A DNA stretch of 7,281 nucleotides from M3007 sp040080915 (GCA_040080915.1 JBEBHD010000260.1:1-7281), one strand, 5' to 3'. Positions 1-6,202 are shown, counted from the stretch's first letter. Notes: generated from the letters alone by a model not told the origin. Numbers and translations are program-made.

Positions 1-76
1 CCAGTATAAATTATTTAGTATGGCATTTAAAGAAACTGTAATAAAAAAAGATTTTACTAAATACGACTGGCGTTAA
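1..76 (+). CDS. 3' end of an unidentified gene (partial)
   Basis: A reading frame runs in from the left edge (first full codon at base 2) without a stop and ends at TAA 74-76. It gives about 24 residues that finish ...KKDFTKYDWR. The composition (Lys/Phe/Tyr-rich, ending in a basic tail) is plausible for a real protein C-terminus, but the piece is too short to assign a family. It is more A/T-rich than the Nif3-dnaB block. An in-frame ATG at 20 would give only an 18-residue peptide, so I read it as a truncated gene. The downstream gap (77-112) is A/T-rich with no visible terminator before the foldback element. Confidence 0.4.
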   Translation, partial: QYKLFSMAFKETVIKKDFTKYDWR

Positions 77-112
77 ATAATATTGAATCAAACGAATATT
101 GTTTTTGTTTTA

Positions 113-272
113 GAGCGTGTATAGAATTCAGTGCCGAGGCGAAAGCGAGCAAATTTTGTTTCAGGCAAGGCAAAATTTGCAGCCATAGCCGGGTGCCTAT
201 GGCGAAAATTTTAACGCAGCATGAAGCAAAATTTGCCGCTTGCAGCCGGGCGACTGAATTATAGACACGCTC
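113..272. mobile_element. Foldback MITE-like element, copy 1
   Basis: A 160-bp non-coding element starts GAGCGTGT, ends ACACGCTC, and is flanked by a direct TTA at 110-112 and 273-275. The two arms are inverted repeats along nearly their whole length. The outer 21 bases pair at 19 positions, several CAAATTTTG/CAAAATTTG blocks lie in the arms, and the apex is GCCATAG...CTATGGC at about 182-203. It has no coding capacity. Copy 2 at 6040-6199 is the same length, in the opposite orientation, and differs at 11 positions (about 93% identical). In element orientation the target duplication is TAA here and TTA in copy 2, i.e. TNA. With ends beginning GAG, this suggests mobilisation by an IS5-type (IS1031/IS427-like) transposase; that link is inference. 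The element abuts the Nif3 stop codon. Confidence 0.85.
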
Positions 273-1058
273 TTACAGGTAAAAAACTGGATTTGTGCGC
301 ACCTCCGTCAAATGGAGCGCAAAATTAGGGAAATTATCCCGTACAATTCCGTGCAAAAGTTCGATGGTAAACTGTTCGCTCTCGAAGTGGCCCACATCGG
401 CGACCACAATTCGGCCTTCGGCATCAAAAAACTCGTGGTACTTGAAGTCGGCGGTCACAAACACATCGGCTCCTGTCCGCAATGCTTCGGCCAACAAAAA
501 ACTGCCGCTGCCCCCACACACGGCCACTCGCTGTACCGGTTTGCCGAGCAATGTCGTGTGGCGCACACAGCCGCTGGAAAGAGCCGTTTTGACGTGCAGC
601 AGGAAATCGCGCTCGGGCATTGGGCCACCCAGCTGGCCGACAAGGCCTGCGCCTATATCCGTCTGCCCGGGTTTGGGCGACAGGATTTGGGTGTCGTGCA
701 GGCCCAGTTTTTCGGCTATTTTGGCGTTTACGCCTTGGCGGTGTACGTTGTCGAGGTTGGTGTGAATGGCATACAGGGCGATGCCGTCTCGAATAGCTTG
801 CATAACGGTTCGTTCGACATACGTGGTACCGTTCAGGCGCTTGAGGCCGCGAAAAACGATGGGATGATGCGCCACGACCAGGTTGCAACCCTTGTTTTGG
901 GCTTCGGTCACGATGGCTTCCGTGGAGTCGAGGCAAAACAGCACGCCTGTCACCGGCGCGGCCGGGTTGCCGACTATGAGGCCCGCGTTGTCGTAGGATT
1001 CTTGCAGATGGGGCGGTGCCACAGCCTCCAGCACCGCGATAATGTCTTGGATTTGCAT
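273..1058 (-). CDS. Nif3-like dinuclear metal-centre protein (YbgI family)
   Basis: This 261-residue protein belongs to the Nif3/YbgI (GTP cyclohydrolase I type 2-like) family, cytosolic ring-shaped hexamers with a two-metal centre. Their exact reaction is not settled. The metal-ligand motifs are all present: His64-His65 in VVAHHPIVF, Asp103 in HTNLDN, and His224 and Glu228 in GHFESE. N-terminal SYDNAGLIVG (21-30) and CGGSGSF (181-187) are also typical. The C-terminus TNPVFYL is a normal family ending, so the protein is complete. It is the short form, lacking the roughly 100-residue insert that I recall in many Bacteroidota homologues of about 365 residues. I chose ATG 1058 over an in-frame TTG at 1070. 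There is no Shine-Dalgarno; a weak TACGTTGC at 1093-1100 (minus strand) could be its promoter. The TAA stop (273-275) is one copy of the MITE target duplication. The gene is divergent from tatA. Confidence 0.93.
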   Translation of the reverse strand: MQIQDIIAVLEAVAPPHLQESYDNAGLIVGNPAAPVTGVLFCLDSTEAIVTEAQNKGCNLVVAHHPIVFRGLKRLNGTTYVERTVMQAIRDGIALYAIHTNLDNVHRQGVNAKIAEKLGLHDTQILSPKPGQTDIGAGLVGQLGGPMPERDFLLHVKTALSSGCVRHTTLLGKPVQRVAVCGGSGSFLLAEALRTGADVFVTADFKYHEFFDAEGRIVVADVGHFESEQFTIELLHGIVRDNFPNFALHLTEVRTNPVFYL

Positions 1059-1121
1059 GGTAAGAGACAATCGGTTCGGGTTAAAAAATCAGGCAACGTA
1101 GAATTTGACCCGCAGCCCTTG

Positions 1122-1129
1122 TAACTTTG
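1122..1129 (+). promoter_or_regulatory. Bacteroidota-type -7 box for tatA
   Basis: TAACTTTG matches the Bacteroidota sigma consensus TAnnTTTG exactly. It lies 78 bp before the tatA start codon. A TTTG at 1104-1107 is a possible -33 element, but its spacer of 14 bp is shorter than the usual 17-23. It sits in the 149-bp divergent gap between nif3 and tatA. Confidence 0.55.
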
Positions 1130-1207
1130 CGGGACTTTTTCGGTCGAAGCGCCGCAGCGTTTCCGCGCCGGGCATCTTCCCATTTTCGATTCAAAAAAAT
1201 ACACGAC

Positions 1208-1423
1208 ATGGTATCCACTCTTTTGTTTCTCGGCAACCTCGGGGCCACCGAGCTCACACTCATTTTTCTGGTTGTTCTACTCATGTTCGGCGGCAACAAA
1301 ATACCCGAGCTGATGCGCGGTTTGGGCAGGGGCATTCGGGAGTTCAACAACGCCAAAAATTCGGTGGAGGATGAAATCCGCCAAGGCATGCGCGAGGCAG
1401 ACAAAAAGACCATCGAGAAGTAG
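1208..1423 (+). CDS. tatA: Twin-arginine translocase subunit TatA/TatE
   Basis: This is a 71-residue Tat (Sec-independent) translocase component, the pore-forming subunit that moves folded twin-arginine proteins across the inner membrane. A single hydrophobic helix (about residues 11-27, TELTLIFLVVLLMF) is followed by the hallmark hinge and amphipathic helix FGGNKIPELMRGLGRGIREF (27-46). A charged, soluble tail ends in KKTIEK. The short tail fits TatA/E better than TatB. I chose ATG 1208 because the upstream in-frame TTG at 1127 would add 27 residues of non-helical sequence ahead of the membrane segment and would begin inside the promoter box. No tatC is seen here. It is divergent from nif3 and converges with dnaB, with 49 bp between the stops. 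Confidence 0.93.
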   Translation: MVSTLLFLGNLGATELTLIFLVVLLMFGGNKIPELMRGLGRGIREFNNAKNSVEDEIRQGMREADKKTIEK

Positions 1424-1442
1424 TTGGCAACAACCCGCCGTA

Positions 1443-1456
1443 GCCTTGGCGAAGGC
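1443..1456. terminator. Small hairpin between convergent tatA and dnaB
   Basis: GCCTT-GGCG-AAGGC forms a 5-bp stem with a 4-base loop, centred in the 49-bp gap between the tatA and dnaB stop codons. It could act on both strands. It lacks a U-run on either side, so the role is tentative. Confidence 0.25.
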
Positions 1457-1472
1457 AGGTTTACCCACAACC

Positions 1473-3011
1473 TCAAAACGGGATATCCTCGTCATTCATG
1501 CGCGATGGCATTGTGATCGAGCTGGGCGTGAACGGCCCGCTGAGCGGGTCGTGCAGCCCGGCGAACGCGGGGTCGTCCATATTACCGAACTTGGCAAACT
1601 GGTCCGTAAACTTGAGTTTTACCGTGTCCAAGGAACCGTGCCGGTGCTTGGCTATGATAAACTCCGCAACACCTTTGAGGGACATGCCCTGCTCGTCCTC
1701 CAACAAGCCGTAGTATTCCGGGCGGTAAATGAAGGACACGATGTCTGCATCCTGTTCTATGGCACCTGATTCGCGCAAGTCGCTGAGCTGCGGCCGTTTG
1801 CTCCCACCCCGCACCTCCACCGCCCGACTGAGCTGCGACAGGGCGATGACCGGCACACTCAGTTCCTTGGCCATATTTTTTAGGGCGCGCGAGATGCCCG
1901 CTATTTCCTGCTCCCGGTTGGAGTTTCGGTTGTTTTCCGAGGCCCCGGTCATGAGTTGCAGGTAGTCAATGATGACCAACTGGATGTCGTGCTGCATTTT
2001 CAGGCGCCGGCACTTGGCCCGGAGTTCGAAGATGTTGATGCCCGGTGTGTCGTCAATGAAAATGGGCACATTGGACAGGCGCTCTACCGTGGTTTGGAGC
2101 TGCTGCCACTCGTAGTCTTCCAATTTTCCGTTGCGCATTTTGGAGCCGGCAATTTCGGATTCCATCGAAATCAGGCGTTGCACGAGCTGGGTACTGGCCA
2201 TTTCGAGCGAGAACAAGGCCACGCCTTTTCCAAAATCCCGGGCGGCGTTGAGGGCCATGGCCAGCACGCAGGAGGTTTTGCCCATACCGGGTCGGGCGGC
2301 GAGGATGACCAGGTCGGAGGGTTGCCAGCCGGACGTGATGCGGTCGAGGTCGGTAAACCCCGATGGCACGCCGGTGAGGCCGTCGGTTTTTTTGGACAAT
2401 TCCTCCACCTGTTTCAGCACGCGCCCGCTGAGGGTGCCCATGCTTTCGAACGTTCGGCTCAGGTTGTTCTGGGTGATGGCAAAGAGGCCTTTTTCCGCGT
2501 CGTCGAGGAGAGTGAATACATCGGTAGTATCTTCGTAGGCGTCTTTTATGGTGCGGGTGCTGACATGGATAAGCTCGCGCTGGATGTGTTTTTGAGCGAT
2601 GATACGGGCGTGGTACTCAATGTTGGCAGCAGAGGCCACGCGGTTGGTCAGGTCCACGAGGTAGTAGCTGCCGCCCACTCGGTCGAGGTCGCCGCTTTTT
2701 CGCAATTCCTCCGTCACGGTCAGGATGTCTACCGGGTTGGAACGCTCGAACAGGCGCAACGCGGCACGGTAGATGCACTGGTGTGCCTCGTGGTAAAAAC
2801 TTTCCGGGCGCAAAATGTCCATCACTACGGGCAGCGCGTCGCGCTCCAGCATCAATGCACCGAGCACAGCTTCCTCCAGAGGCAATGCCTGTGGCTGGAG
2901 TTTGCCAAACACATAGTTGGACAAGCCCTCGCCACCCTTAGCGTTGGTACGCTGGGCATTGCGCTTGGGGGCGCTGTTTTTCGCGTCGTTTTCGTCGTTC
3001 CTGTCCGTCAT
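1473..3011 (-). CDS. dnaB: Replicative DNA helicase DnaB
   Basis: This 512-residue hexameric helicase unwinds DNA at the replication fork and recruits primase. An N-terminal DnaB domain (about 38-140, starting LPLEEAVLGALM) and linker lead into a RecA-like ATPase domain (about 210-480). Walker A is ARPGMGKTS (239-247, Lys245 and Thr246). The catalytic Glu270 lies in FSLEM. Walker B is VIIDYLQLM (346-354). The sensor/arginine region LSQLSRAVEVR (391-401) is followed by LSDLRESGAIEQDADIV (409-425). There is no intein and the length is normal. ATG 3011 is preferred. The frame stays open to 3152, but an upstream start would run through the promoter and a DnaA box, and the added residues do not look like DnaB. 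The C-terminus ends MNDEDIPF, a common Bacteroidota acidic tail. It converges with tatA. Confidence 0.97.
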   Translation of the reverse strand: MTDRNDENDAKNSAPKRNAQRTNAKGGEGLSNYVFGKLQPQALPLEEAVLGALMLERDALPVVMDILRPESFYHEAHQCIYRAALRLFERSNPVDILTVTEELRKSGDLDRVGGSYYLVDLTNRVASAANIEYHARIIAQKHIQRELIHVSTRTIKDAYEDTTDVFTLLDDAEKGLFAITQNNLSRTFESMGTLSGRVLKQVEELSKKTDGLTGVPSGFTDLDRITSGWQPSDLVILAARPGMGKTSCVLAMALNAARDFGKGVALFSLEMASTQLVQRLISMESEIAGSKMRNGKLEDYEWQQLQTTVERLSNVPIFIDDTPGINIFELRAKCRRLKMQHDIQLVIIDYLQLMTGASENNRNSNREQEIAGISRALKNMAKELSVPVIALSQLSRAVEVRGGSKRPQLSDLRESGAIEQDADIVSFIYRPEYYGLLEDEQGMSLKGVAEFIIAKHRHGSLDTVKLKFTDQFAKFGNMDDPAFAGLHDPLSGPFTPSSITMPSRMNDEDIPF

Positions 3012-3035
3012 GGTGTGTGCTATAAAAATTGGAGA

Positions 3036-3062
3036 CAAACGTACCTTGAAATTGCGAGCCAA
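3036..3062 (-). promoter_or_regulatory. Probable dnaB promoter
   Basis: On the minus strand, TACGTTTG (plus-strand 3036-3043) matches the Bacteroidota -7 consensus TAnnTTTG exactly. A TTG (3060-3062) lies 16 bp upstream as a -33 element. The -7 box ends 24 bp before the dnaB ATG, so the leader would be short. There is no Shine-Dalgarno, as is usual in this phylum. The DnaA boxes begin 34 bp upstream of the TTG. Confidence 0.6.
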
Positions 3063-3095
3063 TCTTTTTTCCAAACATTCCGTATAGCCAAATCC

Positions 3096-3153
3096 TGTGG
3101 ATAACCCCGGCCTATCGTGTGGAGAACCGTGGAAACATTGGGAGTTATCCACA
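3096..3153. promoter_or_regulatory. Cluster of three DnaA boxes upstream of dnaB
   Basis: Two perfect copies of the DnaA box TTATCCACA lie 41 bp apart in opposite orientations: minus strand at 3096-3104 and plus strand at 3145-3153. Between them, 3118-3126 reads TTCTCCACA on the minus strand, a single mismatch. One specified 9-mer is expected well under once per 7 kb on both strands together, so two in 58 bp is unlikely to be chance. The cluster sits upstream of the dnaB promoter and beside an A/T-rich stretch (about 3300-3350). It may be a DnaA-responsive control region for dnaB, or part of oriC. The sequence alone does not decide between them. Confidence 0.65.
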
Positions 3154-3525
3154 TTGGCCTTGCGATTTCAACAAAACTGCCGGAGTGTTTGTAGGCGCTC
3201 TCCGGCCTCATTCCGGATGGTAAAAATATGAGTGGTAGCCGCTTATGTTCTCAAACAATAGAGACCCCAATCATTCGGCCTGACACCAAACGGTAAAGCC
3301 TGGATTATTTTTTTGTAAAATTCCTCCTGTGAAAAAAAAATTGGCCCGCCTTTTCGGCCCCCAAAGTTAACAGGTTTTGTTTAAAAACTATGCGCGGAGA
3401 AGGCTGTTCACAAGCATCTTGGAGGCCCATTTATACATCCGACTATGACGTGTGGCAAATTGGCTGTTGTTTTGCTTTGAAAAATACACACTAAGCCACA
3501 TCTCATTCATCGCTCATCGCTCATC
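3154..3525. other. Intergenic region upstream of dnaB; no gene seen
   Basis: No convincing coding frame is present. It contains a perfect 7-bp hairpin GCCGGAG/CTCCGGC (3179-3206, 14-base loop). An A/T-rich patch with T- and A-runs at about 3303-3342 could serve as an unwinding element if the DnaA boxes are an origin. A short repeat of ATCGCTC (3509-3522) directly precedes the remnant gene at 3526. Confidence 0.5.
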
Positions 3526-3892
3526 ATGTCCAATCTTTCCTTTGGCCACCGTATTCTGGTCGGTGCCTTTAAAGGCATCAATGCGCTCGTGGCATGGCAC
3601 CGCTTGTATGAATGCAAACTGGTGGGGGCTTTTGGGCGAAAAACTGCACAAAATGCTTGGCCGTGTGTCAAAATCCGAGACGCTGAGCGGCATACCCGGC
3701 TCTGGTGTGGAGCATCACGGTGCCCCGTATTCGCTCACCGAGGAATTTGTTTCCGTGTACCGCCTGCACTCCCTGCTGCCCGATGATATCAAGTTTTACG
3801 ACCTGCAAAGCGGTCAACACCGCAGCACGCTCACGATGAACGAAGTTGTTTTTGAACGTGCCCGAAATCCCCTGCGCGACGGACTCACCTAA
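3526..3892 (+). pseudogene. Remnant of an alpha-dioxygenase-like haem peroxidase
   Basis: Two pieces of one protein lie in different frames. Piece 1 (ATG 3526 to about 3606) reads MSNLSFGHRILVGAF... to AWHRL, like the N-terminus of bacterial haem peroxidases. Piece 2 (from 3608 in another frame to TAA 3890-3892) contains NWWGLLGEKLHK and then HHGAPYSLTEEFVSVYRLH followed by SLLPDD. This strongly resembles fatty-acid alpha-dioxygenases of the animal haem-peroxidase (cyclooxygenase-like) superfamily. The catalytic Tyr (3758-3760) and proximal haem His (3767-3769) of the Y-x-x-H motif are kept. The region that should lie between the pieces, including the distal haem site, is missing, and everything after ARNPLRDGLT is gone. 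Only about 120 residues remain of a family normally 500-650 long, so it is a dead gene with an internal deletion plus frame change. Identification is from memory of the family motif. Confidence 0.65.
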
Positions 3893-3897
3893 ACTTA

Positions 3898-4068
3898 CTA
3901 CACCAATACCACCCGCTTCGTCACGATCCCGCTCGCACTCCGGACGCTGGCGGTGTAAACCCCCGCCGCTGCACCTGCCTCGCGCAGGCTCATGGATAGT
4001 TTTTGCTCCTCCACCACCGGTATGCGGCGCTCCCAGATCAACTGGCCCAGTTCCCTGAATATCGAAAC
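3898..4068 (-). pseudogene. Orphan T9SS type A C-terminal sorting domain fragment
   Basis: On the minus strand, 56 codons from 4068 to TAG 3898-3900 read VSIFRELGQLIWERRIPVVE and continue through LREAGAAAGVYTASVRSA to SGIVTKRVVLV. This is the classic end of a secreted Bacteroidota protein: a beta-sandwich 'por secretion tail' with GVY and a final TKRVVL strand. It directs type IX export and surface anchoring. The frame continues only to a TAA at 4126-4128 and has no credible start or cargo domain. What lies before the domain is the hairpin repeat. I take it as the surviving 3' end of a deleted gene. It meets the peroxidase remnant tail to tail with 5 bp between. Confidence 0.65.
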
Positions 4069-4076
4069 CACGCAAT

Positions 4077-4112
4077 GGAAGCGGGCGGACGCTTGCGCAT
4101 CCGCCCGTTTCC
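4077..4112. repeat. GC-rich hairpin repeat, copy A
   Basis: A 16-base stem (4077-4092 with 4097-4112, two non-Watson-Crick positions) closes on the loop TTGC. The core is GGAAGCGGGCGGACGC with its complement. A T-rich GTTTTTGGG follows on the plus strand, so it could act as a rho-independent terminator for plus-strand transcription. Almost the same hairpin and flank recur at 6327-6362. The similarity extends downstream to about 4135 (GGGACTTTTAAAAACCCTCC). A second small hairpin GGCTGGG/CCCAGCC at 4154-4174 lies 23 bp past the hydrolase stop codon (no U-run on that strand). Confidence 0.65.
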
Positions 4113-4196
4113 GTTTTTGGGACTTTTAAAAACCCTCCTGATGCATCGGGACAGGCTGGGGGAATTTCCCAGCCCATTTCAATTTAAAACATGGAA

Positions 4197-6008
4197 TCAA
4201 TATCCCTTCGGTTTCTCAATTTTCAATTCCGAAAACACTTTTTCAAACAAGCCCGCATCCAATTTGTGCTCTTTAAAATACAAGAAATCAGCCCGCAACG
4301 AGTCCTCCCATGAAAAACCGGGGCGGATTTCCGCGCTTAAATGCGCTTTGTAAATCGCCATCGCGCTCGGAGAATCGCCGCTGAAAAGATGGGCGTGCGC
4401 CGTGTTCATCAACATGTTTAGGTCGTCGGGAAAGAGTTGCACGCCGCGTTTGAAATAAGCCAGCGACTGTTTGTAGTCCTTGATTTCAAAAAAATACCAG
4501 CCGATCTCGCCGAACTTGGGGTTCTCCAATTTGAGCGTGTCTATGTTCGTGACTTTTGTCGATTTTGGAAATTCCTTGCCGTCCACCGAGCGCGAGTAGC
4601 CCAAAACTTGGCCTTTTTCACCCTTCAAAAGGGTTTTTACCGCCGCGAATTCTTCGTTGAAAAAACTGGTCGGCGAGGTAAAATACATGTTGGCGTATGT
4701 ACCGCTTGTGTAGAAATGGTACTTTTTGTCTTTTTTACCAATTGCGGCCCATTTGTCGTCGAACAGGTAAATGCCTTCGTAGGTCTTCAAAATCTTGTTC
4801 GAAACGCCCACCACCTTGTCCGTTTTTCTTCGTTTTGGCTCGCGGTAGAAGTTTTTCCACCCGTACACTTTGGCGACGCAGTTCGTGATTTCGGGCATGA
4901 TGTTCCACGCCTCGCTGTTCAAAAAAAGAACCACGCCATCGCCGCCTTCAAAAGTGCCGAAAAAACCGCCGCAAAAACCATCGTTTCCAGCCGAGTGTTG
5001 GAAGTATTTCACGCCGTCGTGGTCGTCAATGAAGGTGCCCATCGCAGCCGGGCCATTTTTGTACGGCGTGAGGTGGAGTTGCACCATTTCGGGTGTCAGC
5101 ACTTTGGATTTTCCGCCTTTCAAAGCCAATTCCATGTCAATAATATAGTGTGCCAAATCGCTCGGTGTCATCCACAAACCCGCCGCAGCTTGCTCAGGAT
5201 AGACGCGAAACTTGTCCACTAACGGCGTGCCGTCGCGCCAATAACCCGTCGCGCAAAGCGGCCGTTTTTCCTTCGCGGGGGGCTGTGCGTACGTGCTGTT
5301 GACCATGCCAATGGGTTTCAACACGTTTTCGTACATCCAAACATCGTAGGGCTGCCCGGTCACGTCGGCGAGTAACACTTGCGAAATGGTGGTGCCGCCC
5401 CCGGAATATTGAAACATCGAATCAGGTTCAAATTCGCTGCGCACGGGCGGCGTTACGGCCGGTTTTTTTCCGTCCAACACCTCATAAACAGTGGGAATGG
5501 ACGAATTGTGGTGCCCCGGAAAACCATGCACCGACAAACCCGCTTGATGGCTCAGGATTTGCGCAAGCGTAATTTTTTTGCCCTTTGAGAGCGAATCGTA
5601 CGGGAATTTCCAAGAGGTCAAATAGTTGTTGATGTCGGTGTAGAGGTCAACCTTTTTTTCTTGCGCTAATTTCAGGATGCCGAGGGCGTTCAAGGTTTTG
5701 CTGATGGAGCCGGGTTCGAACAGGGTCTCGGTCGTCACGGGCCTTTTTTCGGACTCATCGGCCCAGCCGTAGCCTTTCGCCCACTCGATTTTGTAGTTGT
5801 GGATGACCGCGATGCTCATGCCTTTCACCTTGTATTTGGCCATGCGGTCGAGGATGTTGCTCGGAGGCGCATCGTTGATAATTACGTCGCCGACGATGCC
5901 GTTTTCTACCTGCTTTATCCTTTCGAGGACTTCGGGCGTGTACGTTTTTTGGGCAAAAACTTGGCCGACGCAGAGCCAAATTGCAAGAATTTGAAATGAC
6001 TTTATCAT
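4197..6008 (-). CDS. Secreted serine hydrolase, beta-lactamase/CubicO family, with C-terminal TPR-like region
   Basis: This 603-residue protein has a Sec signal peptide (1-19, cleavage after QVFA). The penicillin-binding/class C beta-lactamase fold spans about 45-380. The nucleophile motif Ser101-Ile-Ser-Lys104 lies in FEPGSISK. The second motif is Tyr201-Ser-Gly, where classic class C enzymes have Tyr-x-Asn. The third is His338-Ser-Ala-Gly, replacing KTG as in many CubicO-type hydrolases. A mixed-beta region (about 405-490) follows. Residues about 497-560 (FGEIGWYFFEIKDYKQSLAY, then LFPDDLNMLMNTAHAHLFSG) look like one or two TPR units. The likely role is an esterase, peptidase or D-amino-acid amidase in the periplasm or at the cell surface; the substrate cannot be told, and beta-lactam resistance should not be assumed. 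There is no sorting domain. ATG 6008 is set by the signal peptide. The gene is monocistronic here, with foldback copy 2 starting 31 bp upstream. Confidence 0.92.
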   Translation of the reverse strand: MIKSFQILAIWLCVGQVFAQKTYTPEVLERIKQVENGIVGDVIINDAPPSNILDRMAKYKVKGMSIAVIHNYKIEWAKGYGWADESEKRPVTTETLFEPGSISKTLNALGILKLAQEKKVDLYTDINNYLTSWKFPYDSLSKGKKITLAQILSHQAGLSVHGFPGHHNSSIPTVYEVLDGKKPAVTPPVRSEFEPDSMFQYSGGGTTISQVLLADVTGQPYDVWMYENVLKPIGMVNSTYAQPPAKEKRPLCATGYWRDGTPLVDKFRVYPEQAAAGLWMTPSDLAHYIIDMELALKGGKSKVLTPEMVQLHLTPYKNGPAAMGTFIDDHDGVKYFQHSAGNDGFCGGFFGTFEGGDGVVLFLNSEAWNIMPEITNCVAKVYGWKNFYREPKRRKTDKVVGVSNKILKTYEGIYLFDDKWAAIGKKDKKYHFYTSGTYANMYFTSPTSFFNEEFAAVKTLLKGEKGQVLGYSRSVDGKEFPKSTKVTNIDTLKLENPKFGEIGWYFFEIKDYKQSLAYFKRGVQLFPDDLNMLMNTAHAHLFSGDSPSAMAIYKAHLSAEIRPGFSWEDSLRADFLYFKEHKLDAGLFEKVFSELKIEKPKGY

Positions 6009-6039
6009 AAAAACTGTCAGATTTTTTTGAATGAACTTA

Positions 6040-6199
6040 GAGCGTGTTTAAATTTCAGTCGCCGGGCTGCAAGCGGCAAATTTTGCTTCATGCTGCGTTG
6101 AAATTTTCGCCGTAGGCACCCGGCTACGGCTGCAAATTTCGCCTTGCCTGAAACAAAATTCGCTCGCTTTCGCCTCGGCACTGAAATTTATACACGCTC
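6040..6199. mobile_element. Foldback MITE-like element, copy 2
   Basis: This is the same 160-bp element as at 113-272, inverted, flanked by TTA at 6037-6039 and 6200-6202. The outer 21 bases pair at 20 positions. The apex stem is GCCGTAG/CTACGGC where copy 1 has GCCATAG/CTATGGC, a paired change that keeps the stem. A similar paired A-T to T-A change lies in the outer arm. It has no coding content. It lies in the 5' region of the serine hydrolase, so that gene's promoter must be inside the element, in the 31 bp after it, or beyond it. Confidence 0.87.
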
Positions 6200-6202
6200 T
6201 TA

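Noticed and set aside
113..272. Possible CRISPR or tRNA/structured RNA gene from repeated CAAATTTTG blocks
   Set aside because: The blocks are arms of one palindromic element, not evenly spaced direct repeats with spacers, and no tRNA-like cloverleaf is present anywhere in the window.
312..1124. Long plus-strand open frame opposite nif3
   Set aside because: It is the antisense shadow of the Nif3 coding sequence, which has all family motifs on the minus strand; the shadow translation has no recognisable domain.
1956..3104. 382-codon plus-strand open frame opposite dnaB
   Set aside because: It is antisense to an intact, motif-complete DnaB. Its His/Gly/Val-rich translation is typical of a shadow frame.
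3012..3152. N-terminal extension of DnaB to 3152
   Set aside because: It would place the start upstream of the promoter box and across DnaA boxes, and the extra residues do not resemble a DnaB N-terminus.
3668..4177. 169-codon minus-strand open frame across the pseudogene region
   Set aside because: It runs in the wrong frame through the sorting-domain fragment and antisense to the peroxidase remnant. The meaningful minus-strand reading is the other frame ending at 3898.
4437..5222. 261-codon plus-strand open frame opposite the serine hydrolase
   Set aside because: It overlaps the hydrolase fully in antisense; the opposite strand carries the signal peptide and SxxK motif.
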